From Streptomyces griseorubiginosus (lineage in GTDB: Bacteria; Actinomycetota; Actinomycetes; Streptomycetales; Streptomycetaceae), in contig NZ_WVUG01000016.1 of assembly GCF_017614965.1 (NCBI RefSeq), positions 1 through 62,437 on the forward strand: 62,437 bases of DNA, given 5' to 3'. Below the pieces are notes generated by a model. The model was not told the DNA's origin. It did not search any database and saw only the letters and a program-made list of their open reading frames with translations. Below, in pieces: positions 35,833 to 43,692 of this stretch. The translations under genes were made by a program, and so were the position numbers. Each line of letters begins with the position of its first letter. Within the stretch, counting starts at the first letter, position 1.

Positions 35833-37067
35833 CGAACGGCTCCTGCCGCGTGCAGGTCGGCTATTTCCTCCGGTGAGTAACCGGTTTCAGCGAGCACTTC
35901 GTCGGTGTGCTGTCCGAGCAGGGGCGGCGCGCTGTGCAACCGGGTGGGGGTCTGACCGAGCTTCAGCGGTGAGCCGACGGTGCGCAGCCGGCCCAGGGTG
36001 GGATGGTCCAGTTCTACGACCATGTCGCGGGCCTGCGCCTGCGGGCTGGTCAGCGCTTCCTCCACCGTGGCGATCGGCGCGCACGGCACGCCCGCCGCGT
36101 CCAGCAGCGCGGACCATTCGGCGCTGCCCCGCCGGATGAGGGCGGCTTCCAGGAGGGGGACGAGGTCGGCGCGGTGGCGCACCCGGTCAGGATTGCCGGC
36201 GAACCGCGGATCGGCGGCCAGTTCCGGCACACCGAGGACCTCGGTCAGGCGCTGGAAGAGCTTGTCGTTGCCGGCGGCGATCATCAGATGGCCGTCAGCG
36301 GTGGGCAGTGCCTGGTACGGGACGATGGTGGGGTGGGCCGAGCCGTGCGGCCCGGGCGAGGTGCCGGTGGCGAACCAACCCCCGGCCACATACGTGAGCC
36401 AGGCCAGTTGCCCGTCGAGCAGGGACACGTCCACGTGCTGGCCGCGTCCGGTGGACTCGCGGGCGCGCAACGCGGCGAGCACGCCGATCGTCGCCCACAT
36501 GCCGGCGCCGATGTCGGCCGTGGCGACACCGGGGCGCAGTGGCGGCCCGCCCGCCTCGCCGGTGATGCTCATCATTCCGCTCTGCGCCTGGGCGATGGCG
36601 TCGTACCCGGGCCGGGACGCCCACGGCCCTGACTGTCCGTAACCCGAGATGGACGCGTACACCAGTGCGGGGTTACGGGCGGACAGGTCGCGGTAGCCGA
36701 GGCCGAGCCGGTCGGCCGTGCCCGGCCGGAAGTTCTCCACCACGACGTCGGCGCGATCGGCCAGGCGCAGGACGAACTCCCGGCCCTGCTCGGACTTGAG
36801 GTCCACGCTGATCCCGCGCTTGTTGCGGTTCGCGGAGAGGAAGTAGGCGGACTCGTCGCCCTGGTAGGGAGGTGCCCATTGGCGGGTGTCGTCGCCGTCC
36901 TTGGTGTCCTCGACCTTGATGACCTCGGCACCCAGGTCGGCCAGGACCATGGTGGCCAGGGGGCCGGACAGGATGCGGGAGAGGTCGAGGACGCGGATTC
37001 CGGCAAGGGCTGCCGGTGCGTCGGGAGTTGGGGTGGCGGACTCGGGGATGCGCTGAGCTGCGCTCAT
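35829..37067 (-). CDS. CaiB/BaiF CoA-transferase, class III
   Basis: The 412-residue protein is a class III CoA-transferase. It begins with the typical LAGIRVLDLSRILSGPLATM segment and contains the conserved GAEVIKVE stretch and the RPGYDAIAQAQSG region that carries the family's catalytic aspartate. It moves CoA between carboxylic acids, often activating an aliphatic or aryl acid. I chose the ATG at 37067 because the further N-terminal residues are not family-like. The divergent GntR gene lies 172 bp away, with a hyphenated palindrome between. It is coupled to the crotonase by an ATGA overlap. Confidence 0.93.
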   Translation of the reverse strand: MSAAQRIPESATPTPDAPAALAGIRVLDLSRILSGPLATMVLADLGAEVIKVEDTKDGDDTRQWAPPYQGDESAYFLSANRNKRGISVDLKSEQGREFVLRLADRADVVVENFRPGTADRLGLGYRDLSARNPALVYASISGYGQSGPWASRPGYDAIAQAQSGMMSITGEAGGPPLRPGVATADIGAGMWATIGVLAALRARESTGRGQHVDVSLLDGQLAWLTYVAGGWFATGTSPGPHGSAHPTIVPYQALPTADGHLMIAAGNDKLFQRLTEVLGVPELAADPRFAGNPDRVRHRADLVPLLEAALIRRGSAEWSALLDAAGVPCAPIATVEEALTSPQAQARDMVVELDHPTLGRLRTVGSPLKLGQTPTRLHSAPPLLGQHTDEVLAETGYSPEEIADLHAAGAVR

Positions 37068-37125
37068 GCCGGCGGGCCTTTCTCTGGGCGAACGACGGTG
37101 TGGCCGGGATCGTTCCTCAATTGGA

Positions 37126-37141
37126 TGGACCACTGGACCAC
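37126..37141. promoter_or_regulatory. FadR-type operator (TGGACCAC direct repeat)
   Basis: Two TGGACCAC units in tandem form the hyphenated palindrome TGGnCCAnTGGnCCA, typical of FCD-type GntR sites. It sits between the divergent CoA-transferase and GntR genes, 58 bases from the transferase start. Confidence 0.65.
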
Positions 37142-37190
37142 TAGGCCGATGAGTTAGAGTGTTGAGCGGCAGCGGTCGGCTGTCAAGGGC

Positions 37191-37200
37191 TGATATTTCA
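37191..37200. promoter_or_regulatory. TGATATTTCA element before the GntR gene
   Basis: The decamer TGATATTTCA, of TGA-N4-TCA form, occurs here and again at 38144-38153 before the MFS gene downstream. It is similar to the TGATACATCA sites of module C. A possible operator or promoter element. Confidence 0.45.
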
Positions 37201-37238
37201 GGGCCGGGAACGCTCGATCAGAGAAGGGAACTGCGTGC

Positions 37239-37946
37239 GTGAACGAGCCGCTACGTCCACTGGCGCGCCCTCGCCTGTACGAGCAGGTGGTGGAGCGCCT
37301 GCGGGAGTACGTGTCGGCGGAGGGCCTCAAGGCCGGCGACCGCCTGCCTCCCGAACGGGATCTGGCCGACCGGCTGGGGGTGAGCCGCACATCGGTGCGT
37401 CAGGCGATCGTCGCCCTGGAAGTGCAGGGGTTGGTCGAGGTACGGCACGGTGGCGGCACGTACCTCCTGCGTGACCGCCTCAACGCGGAGCCGCTGGAGA
37501 CGATGATCGACCGCCGCAAGCGGCTCCCGGGCGTCCTCGACGCCCGCGACGCACTGGAGACCAAGCTCGCCGCCCTTGCCGCACTGCGCCGCACCGAGCA
37601 GGACCTGTCGGAGATCGACGCCGCGTTGACCGCGATGGCGGACGCCGTGGACCGTGGGGAGCTCGGCGTCGACGAGGACCAGCGCTTTCACGCCGCTGTC
37701 ACGGCCGCAGCGCACAGCCCGCTGCTGGCCGATTTCATGGCGGAGATCTCCCTTTCGATCGCCGAGAGCCGCACCGAGTCCCTGCGTCAGCCGGGCCGGC
37801 CCGCTCGCTCTCTCGAACAGCACCGCCGCGTCGCCGAGGCCATCCGTGCGGCAGACACCGAGGAGGCGGCGCGCGCCATGCACGCGCACATCGACACGGT
37901 GGGCCGGGTCAAACTCCTCGACTGGCAGAGCGACCGCGAGGACTGA
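37239..37946 (+). CDS. GntR-family regulator, FadR/FCD subgroup
   Basis: The 235-residue protein has a GntR winged helix (about 8-75; recognition segment DRLGVSRTSVRQAIVALEVQ) followed by an all-helical FCD domain (about 90-225), which in this subgroup binds metal and a carboxylic acid. The start is GTG. It is divergent from the CoA-transferase and precedes a MFS transporter, so it probably controls both. Two kinds of candidate site lie in front (37126 and 37191). Confidence 0.92.
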   Translation: MNEPLRPLARPRLYEQVVERLREYVSAEGLKAGDRLPPERDLADRLGVSRTSVRQAIVALEVQGLVEVRHGGGTYLLRDRLNAEPLETMIDRRKRLPGVLDARDALETKLAALAALRRTEQDLSEIDAALTAMADAVDRGELGVDEDQRFHAAVTAAAHSPLLADFMAEISLSIAESRTESLRQPGRPARSLEQHRRVAEAIRAADTEEAARAMHAHIDTVGRVKLLDWQSDRED

Positions 37947-38143
37947 GTCCGACCTCGAGGCGCGGGCGAGTCGGAAGCTCAGGCCGCTTCCTAGGCTCTG
38001 CCGGAGTGTGTGAGCCGAGAGGCTCTCCGGTTGGTGGACCTGAACTGCCTCGACCCCCTCTCGGCTGCTCCGGATCGCGGGTAACGAATCTGGCATGTCA
38101 ATATCCGCTTTGTCTGGCCGATTGACATCGCATGCGCCGTAGC

Positions 38144-38153
38144 TGATATTTCA
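38144..38153. promoter_or_regulatory. TGATATTTCA element before the MFS gene
   Basis: The second exact copy of TGATATTTCA, 43 bases before the TTG start at 38197. Its presence before both genes suggests the same regulator, probably the GntR protein at 37239. Confidence 0.45.
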
Positions 38154-38196
38154 AGCCATCTACGGCGTCTCAACGACGATGCGTTCGGAGGACCCC

Positions 38197-39687
38197 TTGA
38201 AATCGTCCACGTCTCCCCACGCCGCTGCCCACTCCTCCGGCAGTGGTGGATGGACACCTCGGCTTGTCCTGTCCCTGATCTCGCTGCTCTGCCTCACCGA
38301 GTCGGCGGCGTTCACCAACATCAGTACCTCCACCGCTCTTCCCAAGATCATCGACCACTTCCACACCACGCAGGGCGGCTGGCTGCTCACAGCAACCCTG
38401 CTGGTCGGAGCGGCTTCCGCACCGCTTCTCGGCAAGCTTGCCGACCTCTACGGCAAACGGCGGATGATCCTCGCCTCGGCGACTGCGGCCGGCCTGGGTG
38501 AGATCCTCGCGGCGACCGCTCCCCGGTTCTGGGTGATGATCGTCGGCCACGTGCTGCTCGGTACGCTCACGGGCCTGCTGTTCCTCTGCTACTCGCTGAT
38601 CCGGGACGTCTACCCGAAGAATCTCGTCCCCTTCGCGGCGAGCGTGTCCGTGACGGGCACCGGACTGCTGGTGGTCGGGGCGCCGTTCCTGATCGGCGGC
38701 CTGATCGATCACCTCGGGTTCCGCTCACTGTATGTGTTCAACCTCGGGTGGCTCATCGTGATGGGCGTGATCGTGGTGCTGACCACCCCTGAGACGAGCG
38801 TGCGCCGTCCCACCCGCATCGACGCGCTCGGTGTGCTGCTTGTGGCGGGCGGCGTCACCCTGGTCCTGCTGCCTGTGAGCATGGGCGCGCAGTGGGGGTG
38901 GGGCTCGGCTCGCGTTGTAGGTCTGCTGATCGGCGGGGCGGTCGTGCTGTCGGTTTATGTAGCCGTCTCGCTCCGTATTCAGGAGCCGGTTCTCAACCTG
39001 CGCACTCTGGTCCGCAAGACAGTCCTGTTCGGAGTACTGGGAGGAGGCCTGGCCTTCGGTCTGGCAGCGGTGGTCACGACCCTGCTGGCGTTGCTGGTGA
39101 TGACGCCCCGGCAGTTGGGCGGCACCTACGGCCTGGGTCTGTCGGCGACCCGGTACGCCCTTGTGACGGCGCTCTTCGCCCTCGGCAGTGTCGTGGGCGG
39201 CATCGTGGTCGGCGTGCTGACCCGGCGGACCGGCCCCAGGCCGCTGATGCACGGCGGCCTGGTTCTGCTCACTGCGGGCTTGCTCGCCCTGGCCTTGGCG
39301 CACGACACGTTGGGCAAGATCATCATCGGGGCCGTGGTCTTCGGCCTCGGGCTCGGGTTCGCGACAGGAGCCATGCCCAACCTGGTCATCATGGGCACAC
39401 CCGCATCGGAGCAGGGCTCGATGTCGTCGGCCGGCGGACTGAGCGCGGGGGTCATCGGCGCCACTCTGACCACCGTGGCGTTCAGCATCATGACACCGAC
39501 CGCCAAATCCCCGGCGCCAGGGGTGCTCGTCTACGGCGACTCCGGTATCTCGGACAGTCTGCTGGTCTTCGCGGCCCTCGGGTTCGTCACCCTGCTGATC
39601 GGTGCGGTCCTCCTGCGCTCAAGCGGCACCGAGGCGGCTGAGACGCCGGCGACGGCAGCGGCCCAGGAATCCGCCCTTCCCGCGTGA
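38197..39687 (+). CDS. MFS transporter (DHA2-like)
   Basis: An integral membrane protein of about 496 residues with about fourteen hydrophobic segments and motif A (GKLADLYGKRRM). I favour the TTG at 38197, since GGAGG lies 6 bases before it; an ATG at 38179 would include that ribosome site within the coding region. It is next to the GntR and CoA-transferase genes, so it may carry the acid that they activate. It could equally be an unrelated exporter. A strong hairpin follows. Confidence 0.9.
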   Translation: MKSSTSPHAAAHSSGSGGWTPRLVLSLISLLCLTESAAFTNISTSTALPKIIDHFHTTQGGWLLTATLLVGAASAPLLGKLADLYGKRRMILASATAAGLGEILAATAPRFWVMIVGHVLLGTLTGLLFLCYSLIRDVYPKNLVPFAASVSVTGTGLLVVGAPFLIGGLIDHLGFRSLYVFNLGWLIVMGVIVVLTTPETSVRRPTRIDALGVLLVAGGVTLVLLPVSMGAQWGWGSARVVGLLIGGAVVLSVYVAVSLRIQEPVLNLRTLVRKTVLFGVLGGGLAFGLAAVVTTLLALLVMTPRQLGGTYGLGLSATRYALVTALFALGSVVGGIVVGVLTRRTGPRPLMHGGLVLLTAGLLALALAHDTLGKIIIGAVVFGLGLGFATGAMPNLVIMGTPASEQGSMSSAGGLSAGVIGATLTTVAFSIMTPTAKSPAPGVLVYGDSGISDSLLVFAALGFVTLLIGAVLLRSSGTEAAETPATAAAQESALPA

Positions 39688-39698
39688 GGCTGCTCCCG

Positions 39699-39735
39699 CG
39701 GCCGTGGCGGTCACGAGGCTGGACCGCCACGGCCG
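39699..39735. terminator. strong hairpin after the MFS gene
   Basis: A 14-bp perfect stem (CGGCCGTGGCGGTC with its complement) encloses a 9-base loop, 11 bases after the MFS stop. It also faces the leftward GntR gene ending at 39929, so it may work in both directions. Nothing else is visible between 39736 and 39928. Confidence 0.85.
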
Positions 39736-39928
39736 AGTCGCCTTCCACAGGGGGATGTGTCGGTCGGCCGGGTGGCCGACCGATGCGTGCGAAGGGGTAA
39801 TCAGCCGGGTGAGCAGCGATGGTGGATCGAGCCATCGACGTTCGGGCGCCGGTAGCGCTGCTGATACCACCTGAGGGTCAGAGCCATTGGCGCCGTCACC
39901 TACCGGTGGTCGCTGTCTGTCCATGCGG

Positions 39929-40645
39929 TCAGCCGCGTGTCGAAGTGATCTCGCTGGCGACGACGGACGGCCAGCGGGTCAGGATACGCAGGACACGCGT
40001 GTGGAGGTCACCGATGTAGTCCCGGACACGTGCCGCCGCGGCGTCGCCGTCGCGCCGCTCGATGAACTCGATCAACTCCGCGTCGGCCGGTGGATCGGGC
40101 ATCGAGGTGTCGGCCTCGGCCATGATGAGCGCCAGGATCCGGGCGATGTCGTTCTGCAGCCGGTCGTGGACCCTGATGAGGTAGTCGTTGTCGGTCGCTT
40201 CCGCGATGCGGGCGAATGCCGCGGTGGCCGCCTCGATCCGCCACTGGGGCCGCTCGCCGGCGTCGCCGCCGCTCGGATCGGTGCCTGGTATCGCCGCCGA
40301 GAGCGCGGTGACGATCTGGCGCCGCTGTTCGACGGTCGCGTCCTGAACACCCAGCCGGACGGTCTCCGGCCCGACGATCCGCCAGAGCGTGAACAGGTCG
40401 TCCACGGACTTCAAAGTCAGCGGGGTCACCTGGTAACCCTTGCGGGGCAACGTCAGGACGAGACCCTCGTGGTTGAGCCGGGTGAGCGCGTCGCGGATCG
40501 GCGAGATCCCGAAGCCGGTGGACTCGGCCAGCGATCGTTCGGTGAGGCGTTGTCCCGGGAGCAGTCGGCAGGACACGATGTCCGCCCGAAGCTGTCGGTA
40601 GGCGGCGTCGCCGAGTGACACGGGTTCGGACGAGGTGACTGACAC
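39929..40645 (-). CDS. GntR-family regulator (FCD subgroup)
   Basis: The 238-residue protein has a GntR DNA-binding domain (recognition segment STGFGISPIRDALTRLN) and an FCD effector domain. It is one of three paralogues in this part of the window (also 40769 and 55629). All share a stretch after the DNA-binding domain of the form TPLTLKSVDDLF. The GTG start at 40645 is preceded by GGAGCGAGC. A TGGTATATCA site lies 33 bases upstream of it. It and the next GntR gene flank the end of the leftward aromatic operon. Confidence 0.92.
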   Translation of the reverse strand: MSVTSSEPVSLGDAAYRQLRADIVSCRLLPGQRLTERSLAESTGFGISPIRDALTRLNHEGLVLTLPRKGYQVTPLTLKSVDDLFTLWRIVGPETVRLGVQDATVEQRRQIVTALSAAIPGTDPSGGDAGERPQWRIEAATAAFARIAEATDNDYLIRVHDRLQNDIARILALIMAEADTSMPDPPADAELIEFIERRDGDAAAARVRDYIGDLHTRVLRILTRWPSVVASEITSTRG

Positions 40646-40677
40646 GTTGCTCGCTCCAGGACGGTCGAGAAACTCAG

Positions 40678-40687
40678 TGATATACCA
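40678..40687 (-). promoter_or_regulatory. TGGTATATCA site before a GntR gene
   Basis: On the minus strand this reads TGGTATATCA, a one-letter variant of the TGGTACATCA site at 48619. It sits 33 bases upstream of the GTG start at 40645, a sensible place for autoregulation. Confidence 0.55.
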
Positions 40688-40768
40688 GCAAGGCGATCAT
40701 ACAGTGTGTCGGTCGCCGCCGAGGATCGATCCGGGGGACATGCGACCCACGACGCGGGGTTGGGCCGC

Positions 40769-41485
40769 TCAGCGTCGTAGGGGGACCACTACGCCGTCGT
40801 CGATCTGCGGGCGGTCACCCAGCACCGCCATCGCCGACGCGCGGGTTGCCGCGGTGACATCGCGGAATATCCGGGTTGCCGTGAGCGCGTCGCCGCGGTC
40901 GAACGTGGAGTCCCAGGTCACGCCGGCGGCAAGAAGGGCGTCGACGGACTCGGCCGCGATGAGAATCAAGGTCAGAACGCGCCACATCTCGCCGGCGAGC
41001 GACCGGTAGACCTCGATGAGCCGGTCGTTGCGTGAGGCGACGGCGAGCAGATCGAAGAGCCGCTCGGTGATGTCGATGAACCGGACGACGCGATCCCGGT
41101 CCAGCGGACCGGCGAGCAGCGCGTTGCCTTCCACGGTCAACCGTCGCAGTTCGGCCGCCTGTTCAGGGTCGGCCCCGCTGGTGCCCAGCGCTGCCACGTC
41201 CGGGCCGAGCACCGCCCAGATGGCGAACAGGTCGCCGACCGACTTCACCGTGAGGGGGGTGATCCGGAACGCGTGCGGAGGCGTTGACTGGACCAGGCCG
41301 TCCTGCATGAGACGCGTCAGTGCGGTGCGCACGGGAGGCAGTCCGAGTCCGAGCTCGACGGCGCATTTGCGTTCGGTGAGCCACTGACCGGGAGCCAGCT
41401 CGCAGGTCATGATCCGGTTCCGCAACACGCGGTACGCGGCCTCGGACGATCCGGCTTCCGTCGCAAGCACCCGTCTCACTGCCAT
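40769..41485 (-). CDS. GntR-family regulator (FCD subgroup)
   Basis: A 238-residue paralogue of the gene at 39929 with a GntR winged helix and FCD domain (TPLTVKSVGDLFAIW after the DNA-binding domain). In the recognition region it has LGLGLPPVRTALTRLM, so its DNA preference may differ. The ATG at 41485 is the family start. It is transcribed in the same direction as, and ends 124 bp before the start of, the other GntR gene. The two differ mainly in the FCD part, so each probably senses a different carboxylate. Confidence 0.92.
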   Translation of the reverse strand: MAVRRVLATEAGSSEAAYRVLRNRIMTCELAPGQWLTERKCAVELGLGLPPVRTALTRLMQDGLVQSTPPHAFRITPLTVKSVGDLFAIWAVLGPDVAALGTSGADPEQAAELRRLTVEGNALLAGPLDRDRVVRFIDITERLFDLLAVASRNDRLIEVYRSLAGEMWRVLTLILIAAESVDALLAAGVTWDSTFDRGDALTATRIFRDVTAATRASAMAVLGDRPQIDDGVVVPLRR

Positions 41486-41607
41486 GGTCCCGCCCTTCGG
41501 CCGACCGTCGCACGCGCGGTGTGGTGGGCCACACCGTCGTAGCCTGACGTGCGGAATGCTACGACAGTGTCTGTGAAGTGTCACCGTTCGCGTAAGGGGC
41601 AACACTC

Positions 41608-41637
41608 GGGGCCTCCCTCGTCGGCGAGGAAGGCCCC
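41608..41637. terminator. hairpin at the end of the leftward aromatic operon
   Basis: GGGGCCT-CCTCG and its complement CGAGG-AGGCCCC form a stem interrupted by one mismatch around a 4-base loop. It lies 80 bases beyond the stop of the esterase gene at 41717, and is a probable terminator of the seven-gene operon. Confidence 0.8.
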
Positions 41638-41716
41638 GGGCCACGACCCACCAGGCAGTGCATTCGGCCGCACACACCGGCCTTGACACTGCCCGCTAGC
41701 GGCACAACATGATGTG

Positions 41717-42589
41717 TCAGGCGTGCTCGCCTGTCCGACCTGGCTCGCCCCCCGGGGGAGGCATAGAGGCGAGGGGATTGCCTTCGAGCACTTCCTTCGC
41801 GACCTGCTCGGGTTCGACGACCTGCGCGCGCAGGAACTCGACCACGAGGTGGAGGCTGCTCTCGGTGAAGCGGGGTGTCGTGTCGAACTCGTGGTCCTGG
41901 CCGGCGATCAGGTGGAGTTCGCCGACCACCTCGGCGGCGGTGAGGGCGTCGAAGAGGCGCAGGCTCGAGACGGGGGGGATGAACCGGTCACGGGTGCCGT
42001 GGATCAGGATGGTCGGCGGGAAATGCTCGTCGACGTGGTTGATCGGACTGACCGCAGCTGTGGCGTCGGCCGTGGCATCGGGCCCGAGCAGCGGCTGCGC
42101 CGGCAGATCGCCACGGCCGGGCGTCAGGGACAGCGCCGCGGGAGGGTAATAGGCGATCACGGCCGCGGGCACCGGCACCGGGGCGGTGTCACCGCGTACG
42201 GCGGGAGCGTCACGGTCCGCGGTTCCAGCCACGAGGAGCGCGAGCTGGGCGCCCGCGCTGTGCCCCTGAAGCACGATCCGACCGGCGTCGATGCCGAGTT
42301 CGTGCGCGTGCTCGTGCGTCCACCGCAGAGCCGCCCGGGCGTCGTCGAGCTGCGCGGGCCACACCGCGGAGTCCAGCAGGCGGTAGCCGACGGCGATCGC
42401 CGTGATGCCTCGTGCGGCGAGTGCCCGGCACCGGGTGTGCACGTCCGACCGGTCGCCGAGGCGGAAGGCACCGCCGTGCAGCACCAGGACGGCGGTGTGG
42501 AGATCGGTGGCCGGGTCCGGGGTGAAGACGTCCAGCCGCTGACGCGGGTCGCCGTCGGAAACGTAGTCGAAGGAGGAGATCTCACTCAT
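41717..42589 (-). CDS. alpha/beta hydrolase (esterase)
   Basis: The 290-residue protein is an esterase of the hormone-sensitive-lipase/BD-FAE type. It has the oxyanion motif HGGAF near residue 40, the nucleophile in GHSAG, an acidic residue in HGTRDRF and a histidine in GQDHEF. No signal peptide, so it is intracellular. It is the last gene of the aromatic operon (7 bp after the luciferase-like gene), so it may cleave an aromatic ester or an acyl intermediate. Which ester is unknown. Confidence 0.9.
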   Translation of the reverse strand: MSEISSFDYVSDGDPRQRLDVFTPDPATDLHTAVLVLHGGAFRLGDRSDVHTRCRALAARGITAIAVGYRLLDSAVWPAQLDDARAALRWTHEHAHELGIDAGRIVLQGHSAGAQLALLVAGTADRDAPAVRGDTAPVPVPAAVIAYYPPAALSLTPGRGDLPAQPLLGPDATADATAAVSPINHVDEHFPPTILIHGTRDRFIPPVSSLRLFDALTAAEVVGELHLIAGQDHEFDTTPRFTESSLHLVVEFLRAQVVEPEQVAKEVLEGNPLASMPPPGGEPGRTGEHA

Positions 42590-42596
42590 CGCCGGG

Positions 42597-43610
42597 TCAG
42601 CCGATCTCGGCCGCGCGCAGCCGGGGAAGGACCTCGCGGCCGAACAGCTCGTGGTTCCTGCGGAGTTCGTCCAGGTCGAAGATGTTGAAGCTGGCCACGA
42701 AGTTACCCACGCCCAGGGCCTGGCACTGGCGGATGATCTCGTCGGCCACCTGAGTGGGGGTGCCGTAGATGAGCTCGTCGGGGTCGAGTGCCATGTGTGC
42801 GGCGTCAGGGACCTTCATGGCTTCGGAACTGACGCGCATGTGCGTCTCGATCCCTTCCCTGCCGAGCTGTCCGGCCCGCTCGCGGTCCGCCTCGTCCTCG
42901 ACGATCATGACCTGGCGGCGGATGCCGACCTGGTCGGGCCCGGTGGGCATGCCCGCCGCGCGAGCTGCGTCCTGGTACGCCTCGTACACCGGCAGCAGCT
43001 TCTCGACATCGCTGAAACCGCCGCACATCTTCAGTCCGAGGGATCCGGCCCGGCGGGCGGAGGCCTCGCTCGTCGAGGCGGTCCACACCGAGGGCGAGGG
43101 CCGCAGGAAGCCCGGCGTGATCCGGACGTCCTCGAACGAGAACTGCTTGCCCTGGTGCGACACGACCGGTTTGGCGATGGCGGCCAGCAGCACGTCCAGC
43201 GTTTCGGCGTGCATCTCGGCCGCACGCTCACGGGAGATGCCGACCACGGCGAGCTCGGGCGGGATGCCGCTGACGACCCCCATCTCCAGTCGTCCCTCGG
43301 TCAGGTGGTCCAGCATGGCGAACTCCTCCGCCACCCGCCACGGGGTGGCGTAGCCCGACACCGTGCCGAGCACGCCCAGGCGCAGACTCGTCGTGCGGGC
43401 GGCGAGGTTGGCGATCACCAGGTTGGGTGAGGGGCTGTAGCCCGGCCCGAAGTGGTGCTCGCTGAAGAAGATGCCCTCGAAGCCGAGTGCCTCGTCGTCG
43501 ACCCACAGGTCGAGATAGCGACGGAAGTGCTCGTGCGCCGCGGCGGGGTCGTCGCGACCGATCGGGTCGTTGACCGCGCGGAAGAATTCGAACAGCCAAG
43601 GCTTGATCAT
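42597..43610 (-). CDS. LLM-class flavin-dependent oxidoreductase (luciferase-like)
   Basis: The 337-residue protein is a bacterial-luciferase-like monooxygenase of F420 or FMN type. The N-terminal part shows EGIFFSEHHFGPGYSPSPNL, and the central part a TIM-barrel pattern. Members need a partner that supplies reduced flavin; two flavin reductases (51800 and 56597) are in the same island. It could cleave a ring-linked bond or oxidise a side chain. It is in the same operon as benzoylformate decarboxylase, with which it shares direction and an 82-bp gap. Substrate unknown. Confidence 0.88.
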   Translation of the reverse strand: MIKPWLFEFFRAVNDPIGRDDPAAAHEHFRRYLDLWVDDEALGFEGIFFSEHHFGPGYSPSPNLVIANLAARTTSLRLGVLGTVSGYATPWRVAEEFAMLDHLTEGRLEMGVVSGIPPELAVVGISRERAAEMHAETLDVLLAAIAKPVVSHQGKQFSFEDVRITPGFLRPSPSVWTASTSEASARRAGSLGLKMCGGFSDVEKLLPVYEAYQDAARAAGMPTGPDQVGIRRQVMIVEDEADRERAGQLGREGIETHMRVSSEAMKVPDAAHMALDPDELIYGTPTQVADEIIRQCQALGVGNFVASFNIFDLDELRRNHELFGREVLPRLRAAEIG

Positions 43611-43692
43611 CGGTGTTTCCTCATGGTTGTAGGGGTTCAGCTGCAGGGACAGGGAGGCTGCCGACTGCCACGCGCGGTGCTCCGCACTGCGA

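Noticed and set aside
36001..36660. Plus-strand frame opposite the CoA-transferase
   Set aside because: It has no ribosome site or motif, and the minus-strand gene is complete and conserved.
38179..38196. ATG at 38179 as the start of the MFS gene
   Set aside because: GGAGG falls inside that added stretch and 6 bases before the TTG at 38197, which makes the TTG the better start.
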